Shown: piece after piece, positions 7,842-16,048 of the stretch
How positions within the stretch are numbered: position 1 is the first letter of the stretch
Layout of the letters: every line of letters starts with the position of its first letter
Notes under the pieces: model-generated
What the model was told of the DNA's origin: nothing
The model's database searches: none
The model's input: the letters and a program-made list of their open reading frames with translations, nothing else
Program-made: the position numbers and the translations under genes
Assembly: GCA_020632995.1 (NCBI GenBank)
Contig: JACKEN010000007.1
Coordinates: forward strand, 276,877-340,876
Origin: Deltaproteobacteria bacterium
GTDB lineage: Bacteria > Myxococcota > Kuafuiibacteriia > Kuafuiibacteriales > Kuafuiibacteriaceae
Direction of reading: 5' to 3'
DNA length: 64,000 bases

Positions 7842-9533
7842 ATGGCCCGCACCGCCGAGGTGCTGGTGCAGGTGCTGGAGTCGGCCGGGGTCGAGGCCGC
7901 GTTCGGGCTGCCGGGCGGCGCGATCTCTCCGGTGCTCGACGCGCTCCTCGACCACCCGAAGATCCGCGTGGTCACCACGAAGCACGAGGCCGGCGCGATC
8001 TTCGCGGCGATCGGCTACGCCCGCGCCACCGAGAAGGTCGCGGTGGTGGTGGTCACGTCGGGGCCAGGCATCCTCAACACGTTGACCGGGCTGGCCTCCG
8101 CGTTCGCGGACGGTGTGCCGGTGCTCGTGCTCGCAGGCGAGGTGGCGCGGAGCGCCCAGGGCAAGGGTGGCCTGCAAGAGGGCAGCAGCTACGCGCTCAA
8201 CGTCGTGGCCAGCACCCGCCCGGTCTGCAAGTGGGCGGCGGAGGTCCCGACCTCCAGCGCCGCGCCCCACATGATCCGGCGCGCCCTCGAGGTGGCCCAG
8301 ACCGGCCGCAAGGGCCCGGTGGTCCTGACCCTGCCGCTGGACATCAGCAGCCAGCCGGTCCCGGTGCCGGCCCAGTTCGGCGCCGCGACGCAGGAGCACA
8401 CGCTCGAGCCCAAGGCGGTGCGTTGGGCGGCCGACGCGCTGACGCGGAGCGAGCGCCGGGTCATCGTGGCCGGCTCCGGAGTGCGCTTCGGGGAGGGCCC
8501 TCGGCTGCTGCGCCAGGTGGCGGAGCGCCTGGGCTGCCCGGTGATCACCACCCCGAAGGCCAAGGGCGTGTTCCCGGAGAGCCACCCGCTGGCCCTCGGC
8601 ATCTTCGGGATCGGCGGGCACCCCTCCAGCTCCGAGTTCCTCGAGGAGGGCGTCGACACCCTGCTCGCCCTGGGCACGAGCCTGGGGGACCTGTCGACGA
8701 ACGGCTGGAGCAAGCTCCTCAAGCCCCGACACACCCTCATCCAGGTGGACATCGACGGCAGTCAGCTCGGCCGCGGCTACGCCCCCCAGCTCGCGGTGGA
8801 GGCCCCGGCCGCGGCGTTCCTGCAGGCCCTGTTGCCATTGCTCCCGAAGAAGGGGCGCCCGGTCAGCTACGGGCTACGGCGCCTGCAGGAGCCGGGGGTG
8901 AAGGAGGTCGGTGAGGAGGGCCACATCACGCCCCAGCGGGCCCTGTGGGAGCTGCAACACATCCTGCCGCGCGACACCATCTATACGGTGGACAGCGGCG
9001 AGCACACCCTCTTCGCCCTCCACTACATGTCCGCGGACCGCCCCGACGCCGTCATGACGATGCTGGGCGTCGGCGCCATGGGCTCCAGCGTCCCCGCCGC
9101 GCTGGGGGCCAAGCTCGGCCACCCCGAGCGCAGCGTCGCCGTGCTCTGCGGGGACGGCGGCTTCGCCATGTGCGCCCCGGAGCTGGCCACCGCCACGCAA
9201 CATGGCCTGCCCATGGTGGTGGCGGTCTTCAACGACGGGCGTCTGGGGATGGTGGAGGTCGGCCACCGGATGATCTTCGGTCGCTCTCCCGACTTCGGGC
9301 TGGAACCCGTGGACGTGGCGGGGCTGGGCGCGGCGCTCGGCGCCGACACCCTCACCGTCACCCAGCCCGGCGAGATCCTGGCCGCGGCGTCGCGCCTGGT
9401 GGGCGCGACGCGACCGCTGGTGATCGACATCCACATCGACCGCACCGAGTCGATGCCAAGAAACGCTCGCACCCAGAAGCTGGCAGAGGACGCTGGCTGG
9501 CCGGGTGCAGAGCCCCCAAGGAGCAAGTCATGA
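7842..9533 (+). CDS. ThDP-dependent enzyme, acetolactate synthase-like
   Basis: From ATG 7842 the protein has 563 residues and the three-domain acetolactate synthase/pyruvate oxidase fold. An N-terminal PYR domain carries VLESAGVEAAFGLPGG and the catalytic glutamate in KHEAGAIFAAIGYAR. A central FAD/NAD-like domain follows. The C-terminal PP domain has the ThDP/Mg motif starting LCGDGGFAM and ending at FNDGRLGM. The chemistry would be decarboxylation of a 2-oxoacid such as pyruvate and carboligation. The frame is open from 7692, but residues before 7842 are Ser/Pro-rich and unlike the family, and the sigma-54 promoter lies inside that stretch. The stop overlaps the KAS III start (ATGA), implying coupled synthesis. 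It may not be the anabolic IlvB, because no small subunit (IlvN) follows. Confidence 0.85.
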   Translation: MARTAEVLVQVLESAGVEAAFGLPGGAISPVLDALLDHPKIRVVTTKHEAGAIFAAIGYARATEKVAVVVVTSGPGILNTLTGLASAFADGVPVLVLAGEVARSAQGKGGLQEGSSYALNVVASTRPVCKWAAEVPTSSAAPHMIRRALEVAQTGRKGPVVLTLPLDISSQPVPVPAQFGAATQEHTLEPKAVRWAADALTRSERRVIVAGSGVRFGEGPRLLRQVAERLGCPVITTPKAKGVFPESHPLALGIFGIGGHPSSSEFLEEGVDTLLALGTSLGDLSTNGWSKLLKPRHTLIQVDIDGSQLGRGYAPQLAVEAPAAAFLQALLPLLPKKGRPVSYGLRRLQEPGVKEVGEEGHITPQRALWELQHILPRDTIYTVDSGEHTLFALHYMSADRPDAVMTMLGVGAMGSSVPAALGAKLGHPERSVAVLCGDGGFAMCAPELATATQHGLPMVVAVFNDGRLGMVEVGHRMIFGRSPDFGLEPVDVAGLGAALGADTLTVTQPGEILAAASRLVGATRPLVIDIHIDRTESMPRNARTQKLAEDAGWPGAEPPRSKS

Positions 9534-10615
9534 AGCGCACCGCCGTAGGTGTCTACGGTCTCGGGGTCTATCTCCCCGAGACGATTCGAACGAACGACTG
9601 GTGGCCCGCCGAGGTGGTGGCCAAGTGGGGCGGCACGCACAACGGCCGCCTGGATCGCCCGCCGGAGGGCCCCGAGGAGCTGGAGACGGAGGGCGCCAGG
9701 ATGGTGCTCGAGGCCATGGCGCACTACCGCGCGGACCCCTTCAAGGGGACCAAGCAGCGGCGGGTCATGTCCCCGGACATGCAGACCACCGACATGGAGC
9801 TCCTGGCCGCGCAACAAGCCTTGCAGAACGCGGGGGTGGAGCCGAAGGAGATCGACCTGTTCCTCTCCTCCACCACCCTGCCCGACTTCCTGATGTCGCC
9901 CAACAGCTGCAAGGTCCACGAGCAGCTCGGCCTGCCGAAGCGCTGCTTCACCCTCCAGACCGAGGGGGTGTGCAACGCGTTCCTGATGCAGCTCGCGCTG
10001 GCCGAGCAGATGATCGCCTCGGGCCAGGCCCACCGCGCGCTGCTCGTCCAGTCGGCGGGCATGAGCCGCCTCCACCTCCCTGATGACCCCATGTCCGCGT
10101 GGTTCGGCGACGCCGCCACCGCGGTGGTGGTGGGTCCGGTGGAGGAGGGCTACGGGGTCCACGGGCGCGCGCACATGACCGACGGGTCGCTCTACGGCGC
10201 GGTGGTCGCCGGTCTGCCCGGCAAGCGCTGGTACGATGACGGCCTGGTCCGGGGCTACGTGGCGAACCCTGCCCTCGCCCGGAAGATGGTCACGGCGGGC
10301 CTGCACGACAGCAAGGAGATCGTCCGCGCCGCCCTGGAGGAGGCCCAGGTCAAGCCAGAGCAGGTGGACTTCTACGGGAGCCACCAGGGCTTCGTGTGGT
10401 TCCGAGAGGTGACGCAGCGCCTGGTCGGCATCGCCCACGCCAAGACGGTGGACACCTACACCTGGGCCGGCAGCTGTCTGGGCGCCAACATTCCGCTGGG
10501 TCTGTACACGGCTGAGAAGGAGGGTACGCTCCAGCCGGGCGATCGCGCGGTGCTCATGTCCGGCGGCGTCGGCGCGGTGCTCTCGTCCGTCGTCATGCGG
10601 TGGGGGCGCGGCTGA
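9530..10615 (+). CDS. 3-oxoacyl-ACP synthase III-family (KAS III/FabH-like) enzyme
   Basis: A protein of 361 residues with the thiolase fold and an intact KAS III triad: Cys148 (in QTEGVCNAFLMQ), His285 (YGSHQGFVWF) and Asn320 (SCLGANIPLGL). FabH usually has its Cys near residue 112. Here an extended N-terminus (WWPAEVVAKWGGTHNGR and the segment after it) pushes it back, so this is not a housekeeping FabH but a specialised decarboxylating acyl-condensing enzyme. The start is ATG 9530, with AAGGAG at 9518-9523. It overlaps the ThDP gene by 4 nt. The tight pairing suggests that the two enzymes act on one small product, such as a hydroxyketone or acyl-derived signal (inference). The hybrid kinase follows 80 nt later. 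Confidence 0.88.
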   Translation: MKRTAVGVYGLGVYLPETIRTNDWWPAEVVAKWGGTHNGRLDRPPEGPEELETEGARMVLEAMAHYRADPFKGTKQRRVMSPDMQTTDMELLAAQQALQNAGVEPKEIDLFLSSTTLPDFLMSPNSCKVHEQLGLPKRCFTLQTEGVCNAFLMQLALAEQMIASGQAHRALLVQSAGMSRLHLPDDPMSAWFGDAATAVVVGPVEEGYGVHGRAHMTDGSLYGAVVAGLPGKRWYDDGLVRGYVANPALARKMVTAGLHDSKEIVRAALEEAQVKPEQVDFYGSHQGFVWFREVTQRLVGIAHAKTVDTYTWAGSCLGANIPLGLYTAEKEGTLQPGDRAVLMSGGVGAVLSSVVMRWGRG

Positions 10616-10695
10616 CCGATCCAATACACCCCGCGTCGCATTCCGAGATCGATCCATTCAAGTCCTCGCGCCGAATGCCGTACTGATCCCGGGCG

Positions 10696-12636
10696 ATGGA
10701 TGGCCACCCTACGGCTCCGGCGACCGCCGCCCTGGCCGTACCAGCTGGGATGGAGGTGTCCCGACGCGCCATCGAGGCGTTCATCGTCATCGCCAAGGAG
10801 CGGGGCCTCGACTGGGCCCGCCTCACCGAAGGCCTCTCCCTCGACCCCAGCGACCACTCCACCTCCGGCTCCATCTCGTGGCACGGCTTCGCGCTCCTGA
10901 ATGATCGGATCGAGCGGCTGCTGGGCGGCCCGGATCAGATGATCCATGCCGGCACGAGCGTGGTGGACATACCGGGTCTGAAGCGCTTCGCGCGGGCGGT
11001 GGCGCTCTTCGCCGACGTCCAGAAGGTCTATCGCGGCGCCAACGACTTCTCCCGCAAGCGCCTGTTCAGGCACCTGGAGAGCACCCTCGAGGTCGTGTCT
11101 CCGCGCCTCATGCGGATGGTGGTGACGGTGCCGCCCCCCTACCCGGTCAGCGACGCGTTCTTCCGCTTCCTGGCCGGGGTCTTCGCCACCCCCCCGAGGC
11201 TGGTGGCCCTACCCGACGCCCTGGTGCGGATCACCATCGACGGCAACCGCTGCACCTACGAGATCAGCCACGCCTCGTCCTCCACCCTCTGGAGCCGAGT
11301 CCGGCAGTTCTTCCGGGTGCTGTTCCACGCCCACCACACCCTGCACGAGCTGGAGCTCCAGAACCAGGAGCTGACCCGCCAGCTGGTGGAGGTGGCGGAG
11401 GCCCGGCGCCTCGCGGAGGCCACCTCGCGACACAAGTCCGAGTTCCTCTCGACCATGAGCCACGAGATCCGCACCCCGCTGAACGCGGTGGTGGGGGCCC
11501 TGAACCTCATGCACGACGCCCACGAGGAGACCGAGCGGCTGGAGCACCACCAGACCATCCGGCGCGGCGCGGACCGGTTGGTGGACGTGCTGCAGCAGGT
11601 CCTGGACTTCTCCGACATGGACGCGGGCCGCCTCACCCTCGTGCACCGGCCCTTCGATCTGGGCCCGACGATCCGCAACCTCCATACGCTGATGCGGCCG
11701 GCGGCGGAGGCCAAGGGGCTGACGCTCCAGGTCAGCATCGCCGCAGGCCTGCCGACGTCGGTCCTCGGGGACGAGCGTCGTCTGCAACAGATATTGCGCA
11801 ACCTGATGGACAACGCCATCAAGTACACCGCTCGAGGGACCATCCGCGTGCAGGTCGGGCCCGGCGACAAGGACAGCCCCGACACCATCCGCTTCAGCGT
11901 CCACGACACCGGGCCCGGCATCCCCCAGCCCAAGCAGGCGCAGCTCTTCGAGGCCTTCGTCCAGGAGGATGGGTCCCTCACCCGTCGCCACGAGGGCGCG
12001 GGGCTGGGGCTCACCATCGCGCAGCAGCTCACCCGGCTCATGGGCGGTCGGATCGAGCTGGAGAGCACGGTGGGCCAGGGCAGCAACTTCTCCTTCACCG
12101 TCCCGCTCCCCCCCGCCACGGACTCCAGCTTCACCGGCGACATCCTGCTCCAGGACGGCCGCTACCCGGTCGCGGTCCTCGGCCGCACCTCCCGCTCCCC
12201 GCTCCCCACCCCGGTCGCGGTGGCGCCCGCCCTCCCGATCCTGGTGGTGGAGGACAACCCGGTGAACCAACGCATCCTGGTCAGGACGCTGGAGCGCCTC
12301 GGCTACCGGGCGGTCACCGCGAACGACGGCGTGGAGGCGGTGGAGGCGGTGCGCAAGCGGACCTTCAGCCTCATCCTGATGGACATCCAGATGCCCAACA
12401 TGGACGGGATGGAGGCCACCCGGACCATCCGCGAGATCGGCGGCGCCATGGGCAGCGTGCCGGTGGTGGCGGTCACCGCCAACTCATCTCCCGGCCACCG
12501 CGAGGCCTGCCTCGCCGCGGGCATGAACGAGTACATCACCAAGCCGGTCAAGGTGGACCTCCTGAAGGTGATCCTCACCGGGTTGCTGCCGCCCTCAGGC
12601 TCCTCGTCATCCACCGGCGCCCTGGCCGGCGCGTGA
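10696..12636 (+). CDS. Hybrid sensor histidine kinase-response regulator
   Basis: A protein of 646 residues without membrane segments. Residues 1-200 form an N-terminal domain I do not recognise (it contains FARAVALFADVQKVYRGANDF), followed by a coiled coil (about 212-245). The HisKA domain has phospho-accepting His256 in STMSHEIRTPLN. The HATPase domain has LMDNAIKYT, HDTGPGI and GAGLGLTI. A C-terminal receiver domain carries Glu519-Asp520 and phospho-Asp563 (LMDIQMPNMDG). It is soluble, so it would sense a cytoplasmic or diffusible signal. The position 80 nt after the KAS III gene, on the same strand, suggests cotranscription. The 3' end overlaps the convergent hydrolase gene by 30 nt. Confidence 0.93.
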   Translation: MDGHPTAPATAALAVPAGMEVSRRAIEAFIVIAKERGLDWARLTEGLSLDPSDHSTSGSISWHGFALLNDRIERLLGGPDQMIHAGTSVVDIPGLKRFARAVALFADVQKVYRGANDFSRKRLFRHLESTLEVVSPRLMRMVVTVPPPYPVSDAFFRFLAGVFATPPRLVALPDALVRITIDGNRCTYEISHASSSTLWSRVRQFFRVLFHAHHTLHELELQNQELTRQLVEVAEARRLAEATSRHKSEFLSTMSHEIRTPLNAVVGALNLMHDAHEETERLEHHQTIRRGADRLVDVLQQVLDFSDMDAGRLTLVHRPFDLGPTIRNLHTLMRPAAEAKGLTLQVSIAAGLPTSVLGDERRLQQILRNLMDNAIKYTARGTIRVQVGPGDKDSPDTIRFSVHDTGPGIPQPKQAQLFEAFVQEDGSLTRRHEGAGLGLTIAQQLTRLMGGRIELESTVGQGSNFSFTVPLPPATDSSFTGDILLQDGRYPVAVLGRTSRSPLPTPVAVAPALPILVVEDNPVNQRILVRTLERLGYRAVTANDGVEAVEAVRKRTFSLILMDIQMPNMDGMEATRTIREIGGAMGSVPVVAVTANSSPGHREACLAAGMNEYITKPVKVDLLKVILTGLLPPSGSSSSTGALAGA

Positions 12637-13491
12637 TCTCAGGAACTCGAGCAAGACCGCCTGCACCCGCTCCGGCTCCTCGTGCTGGACCCAGTGGGTC
12701 GCCTCGTCGAACCACTCCACGCGGACGTCGTCACACAGCGCCTCGGTGGCTGGCACGAGCGCGGGGGAGAGCAAGGCATCCTGCCGACCCCAGATGATCT
12801 GGGCGGGGACGTGCACCCGAGGATCCTCGGGCGGCGGGCCGAGCGAGGTCCGGAGCACCGCGCGGTACCAGTCCACCATCGCCCGGGCCGCCCCAGGCTG
12901 GCTCCACGCCGCCTGGTAGACCGGGAGATCCGCCTCGTCGAACGCGCCCGGGCGCCCGATGGCGGCCATGCGCGAGAAGAGCGCCCTGCCCCCCTGGCGG
13001 AGGAGCGCCCGCTCGGGGAGCACCGGGAGCTGGAAGAAGAACATGTACCAGCTGCGCCGCGCCTGCTCGAGGCGGGTACCGACGCCCTCGGACCGGGTGA
13101 GGAGCACGCGGCGGAGCACCTCGGGGTGGGGCACGTTCAGGGCGCTGACCGCGCTGACCCGGTCCGGGTGGCGCATCGCCGTCCACCACGCCACCGCCGC
13201 GCCCCAGTCGTGCCCGACGACGCAGGCCGTCTTGCGACCGGCGGCCTCGATGAGGCCGACCACGTCCTGGGCCAGGGTGTCGAGGGCGTAGTCCTCCACC
13301 CGGGCCGGCTTGTCGCTCAGGTTGTAGCCCCGCTGGTCCGGGGCCAGCACCCGGAACCCGGCCTCGGCCAGGGCCGGGATGTATCGGCGCCAGGCCCACC
13401 ACAGCTCCGGGAACCCGTGGAGGAGGACCACGAGGGGCCCGTCCTCGGGTCCGGCGGTGGCCACGTGCAGCGTGACCCCGTTGGTGCTCAT
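12607..13491 (-). CDS. Alpha/beta hydrolase, epoxide hydrolase-like
   Basis: A protein of 294 residues from ATG 13491. The motifs match the epoxide hydrolase/haloalkane dehalogenase branch: oxyanion-hole HGFPELWW, APDQRGYNLSDKP, and nucleophile Asp95 in VVGHDWGAAVAWW. A lid domain follows, then the acid region GRQDALLSP and catalytic His in EATHWVQHEEP. An aspartate nucleophile means hydrolysis of epoxides or C-halogen bonds rather than esters. The substrate is unknown. An upstream in-frame ATG at 13524 would add 11 residues (MVGVRGVQLGY). The shorter start gives MSTNGVTLHVATAGPEDGP, the normal family beginning. It converges on the hybrid kinase gene. Confidence 0.88.
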   Translation of the reverse strand: MSTNGVTLHVATAGPEDGPLVVLLHGFPELWWAWRRYIPALAEAGFRVLAPDQRGYNLSDKPARVEDYALDTLAQDVVGLIEAAGRKTACVVGHDWGAAVAWWTAMRHPDRVSAVSALNVPHPEVLRRVLLTRSEGVGTRLEQARRSWYMFFFQLPVLPERALLRQGGRALFSRMAAIGRPGAFDEADLPVYQAAWSQPGAARAMVDWYRAVLRTSLGPPPEDPRVHVPAQIIWGRQDALLSPALVPATEALCDDVRVEWFDEATHWVQHEEPERVQAVLLEFLRSRAGQGAGG

Positions 13492-13595
13492 GTAGCCCAG
13501 CTGGACCCCGCGAACGCCCACCATGGCGCCGCCACCCTGGGAGGCGACCTGCAGGCAGTCAAGCCCGCTGGGGCGACAGCGGGGCCCTGCCTGTG

Positions 13596-13601
13596 GATAA
13601 T
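13596..13601 (+). promoter_or_regulatory. Candidate -10 element, leaderless start at 13608
   Basis: GATAAT lies 6 nt before GTG 13608. That distance would place the transcription start at or beside the start codon. This supports 13608 over the in-frame GTG at 13593. Confidence 0.4.
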
Positions 13602-13607
13602 GGGCGG

Positions 13608-14972
13608 GTGCGGGTCGGTCCAGCCATGGCGGCGCTCCTCCTGGCGATGTTGGGGGCCTGCACCTTCAACCCACCGAAGGTCGTCTTCGACCAGGACGCC
13701 GGGACCTTGGAGCTCGGGGTGCTGGACGCCGAGCCGCCCGACACCGGGGCGCCCGACTCCGGCGGGGCAGACACGGGCGTCGAGGACACCGGGGTGCCGG
13801 ACACCGGGGCGCCGGACACCGGGGACACGGGCGTCGAGGATACCGGGGTGCCGGACACCGGCGCCCCCGACACCGGGCTCCCCGACGCGGGGGTCGAGGA
13901 CGCGGGGCCACTCCCGCCGGTGTGCGGCAACGGGATCGTCGAGCTCGGCGAAGGGTGTGACCAAGGCGGTGCGCCGGTCAGCGTTGCCTGCGTCGACTGT
14001 CAGGTCGCGACCGGCTTCGTCTGTGTCTCGAGTCCCAGCACCTGCGCCCCGGTCGGTCGGGTTCGCTACGTGGACGGGGCGGACCCGAACTGCGGCCCCG
14101 GCGGCCCGTTCTGCGTGATCGACGACGCGATCGACACGGGCGACACGGACCTCGTCGTCGTCGCCACCAGCACGTACACCGAGACCCTCGACTTCAACGG
14201 GGGGGGCACCTCCCGCGCCGTGGTGGCCGAGGCCGGCGCCACCCTCACCAGCGCGGGCCAGCCGCTCCGGGTGCGCGGCGGTGCGCACGTGATCTTCGCC
14301 GGCTTCACCATCACCAGCTCCGGCGACGGCGCGGTGAAGGCCGAGGGCAACGGCACTACGTTGGAGATGCGGGACTGCGTCATCGGGCCCTCCCCCAACC
14401 TCGGGGTCGAGCTCAAGAGCGGCGCCCGCCTGGATCTGCTCCGGAGCGTGGTGCGCGACAACGCCACCGGCGGCCTCAAGCTGAACAGCAGCGGCGGCTA
14501 CGCGGTGATGAACACCGTCATCATCGGCAACGGGGGCGCGGCGAGCGCGGTGGGCGGCGTGCACATCGAGAACGGCGCGGGCGACGACCGGTTCGTGAAC
14601 AACAGCCTGGCCTTCAACACCTCGTCGGCCAACCCGGGCGCGGTCTGGTGCCAAGCGCAGGCCAGCCTGCGAAACGTCGTGGTGTGGCTGAACACGCCGA
14701 CCAACGACCCTGGGGTCTCGGTCGCCACCTGCGACACCGAGTACAGCCTCCTGCAGGCCAGCCTGCAGGGCCAGGGCAACATCTCGGTCGACCCCCTGTT
14801 CATCGACGGCCTCCTCCGCCCCGACCCCACCTCCCCGGTGCGCGACGTCGGAGATCCGGCGGGGACCGAGGACGTCGGTCCGCCCCCAGGCCCCGCGCCG
14901 ATCGAGGACCGTGGGCGGGTGGCGCGACCTCAGGGCCAGCGGGTCGACATGGGCGCCTACGAGCTGCGGTGA
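13608..14972 (+). CDS. Secreted lipoprotein with DTG repeats and a beta-helix domain
   Basis: A protein of 454 residues. MRVGPAMAALLLAMLGAC is a lipoprotein signal ending in a lipobox (LGAC). Residues about 40-100 are Asp/Thr/Gly/Pro repeats (VEDTGVPDTGAPDTG). CGNGIVELGEGCDQG, followed by more cysteines, is a DUF4215-like myxobacterial disulphide motif. The rest has the repetitive beta character of a right-handed parallel beta-helix (for example GGAHVIFAGFTITSSGDGAV, then LDLLRSVVRDNATGGLKL), ending with a VDMGAYELR tail typical of choice-of-anchor/right-handed parallel beta-helix repeat proteins. It is probably displayed on the outer membrane and may bind or cleave polysaccharide, but no catalytic residues are assigned. 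Confidence 0.8.
   Translation: MRVGPAMAALLLAMLGACTFNPPKVVFDQDAGTLELGVLDAEPPDTGAPDSGGADTGVEDTGVPDTGAPDTGDTGVEDTGVPDTGAPDTGLPDAGVEDAGPLPPVCGNGIVELGEGCDQGGAPVSVACVDCQVATGFVCVSSPSTCAPVGRVRYVDGADPNCGPGGPFCVIDDAIDTGDTDLVVVATSTYTETLDFNGGGTSRAVVAEAGATLTSAGQPLRVRGGAHVIFAGFTITSSGDGAVKAEGNGTTLEMRDCVIGPSPNLGVELKSGARLDLLRSVVRDNATGGLKLNSSGGYAVMNTVIIGNGGAASAVGGVHIENGAGDDRFVNNSLAFNTSSANPGAVWCQAQASLRNVVVWLNTPTNDPGVSVATCDTEYSLLQASLQGQGNISVDPLFIDGLLRPDPTSPVRDVGDPAGTEDVGPPPGPAPIEDRGRVARPQGQRVDMGAYELR
13740..13907 (+). repeat. In-frame Asp-Thr-Gly repeat tract
   Basis: An imperfect 12-15 nt repeat encodes D-T-G-x-P/E-D units (for example VPDTGAPDTG). It forms the acidic spacer between the lipid anchor and the folded part of the lipoprotein. 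Similar tracts occur at 31745-32107 and 59245-59331. Confidence 0.75.
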
Positions 14973-15922
14973 TCCTCGACCAGGCGGCGGTCCACGAAGA
15001 GGCTGTTGCCCGGCACCATCTTGGCCATGTGCTTCACCTCCGAGGCCACCTGGGCGATGCGCCGGAAGTCACGCAGGTCGGGGCGCGCGGTGTCCACCAC
15101 CCCGATGGAGACCGACAGGAGCGGCACCCGCTCCCGCTCGCCGTGCCGGTTGACGATGTCCACGCTGCCGGTGGCCAGCTCGTCGGGCTCGTAGTAGCGC
15201 CGCACCGCCTCGGTGAAGCGGTCGTGCACGAAGTCCGCGAACGGCGTCACCTGCTCGGGGTGGAGCAGCGCCACGAAGTCGTCGCCGCCCACGTGCCCGA
15301 CGAAGACCTCTCCGTTGCCCTCGTCCGCCGCGTAGGTGTTCAACAGCTCACCGAGCATGCGGATGACCTCGTCCCCGGCGTCGAACCCGCGGCTGTCGTT
15401 GAAGGCCTTGAAGTGGTCGATGTCGAGGGTCGCCACGGCGAATCGGCCCCCGGTGGTCAGCCGGTGCTCGACCTGGCGCTTGATCATCGCGTTCCCCGGG
15501 ATCCCGGTGAGCGGGTTCAGGTCCCGCGCCATCTTCTGGCGCAGGTGGATGGAGGCGACCCGCACCCGGATCTCGTGCAACGCGAACGGCTTCACCATGA
15601 AGTCGTCGGCGCCGAGCCGGAAGCACTCCAAGAGGGCCTCGGGGCGGGCGTTGGCGGTGAGCACCAGGATCGGCACCGCCGCGCCCCAGTAGCCGGTGCG
15701 CATGCGCTGGATCAGCTCTCGACCCGACAGCTCGGGGACCATGAGGTCGGTGATCACGAAGTCGGGGCGCTCCTGGCGCACCATGCGGAGCGCGTTGGCG
15801 CCATCCGCGGCCTGCAGGACGCGAGACATCGGCTCAAACGTCCGCGCGAGCATCATGCGGATGGCGGGGTCGTCCTCCACCAGCAGGATACGCTCCGGGA
15901 ACTCGAGATCCGACTCCGACAT
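14957..15922 (-). CDS. Response regulator with GGDEF-type output domain
   Basis: A protein of 321 residues. An N-terminal receiver domain (about 10-125) has acidic pocket Glu17-Asp18-Asp19 and phospho-acceptor Asp59 (ITDLMVPELSGREL), plus Lys111. The C-terminal GGDEF domain (about 135-315) opens with NPLTGIPGNAMIKRQVE and carries the signature VGGDDF (212-216) instead of GGEEF/GGDEF, so catalysis of c-di-GMP synthesis is possible but uncertain. The cognate kinase is not adjacent. The gene converges on the beta-helix lipoprotein with a 16-nt overlap. Confidence 0.9.
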   Translation of the reverse strand: MSESDLEFPERILLVEDDPAIRMMLARTFEPMSRVLQAADGANALRMVRQERPDFVITDLMVPELSGRELIQRMRTGYWGAAVPILVLTANARPEALLECFRLGADDFMVKPFALHEIRVRVASIHLRQKMARDLNPLTGIPGNAMIKRQVEHRLTTGGRFAVATLDIDHFKAFNDSRGFDAGDEVIRMLGELLNTYAADEGNGEVFVGHVGGDDFVALLHPEQVTPFADFVHDRFTEAVRRYYEPDELATGSVDIVNRHGERERVPLLSVSIGVVDTARPDLRDFRRIAQVASEVKHMAKMVPGNSLFVDRRLVEDHRSS

Positions 15923-16009
15923 GGCTGAACCGTTCGCCGCAGCATACGCGAACTGCGCGAACTTTCGCAGGTCCCCAGAAGGGCGAAGGGCGCCCCTGAT
16001 GTGGGTGGG

Positions 16010-16037
16010 CCGGCCCCATGTACGTCCATGGGGCCGG
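16010..16037 (-). terminator. Intrinsic-type hairpin after the OmpA-family gene
   Basis: Two perfect 11-bp arms (CCGGCCCCATG at 16010-16020 and its complement at 16027-16037) with a 6-nt loop begin 11 nt beyond the stop of the minus-strand gene. No T-tract follows, which is common in very GC-rich genomes. Confidence 0.6.
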
Positions 16038-16048
16038 TAGGCGGGGCG

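Noticed and set aside
13740..13907. The regular repeat as a CRISPR array
   Set aside because: The units are in-frame protein repeats inside a lipoprotein gene, short, with no unique spacers; the same holds for 31745-32107 and 59245-59331.
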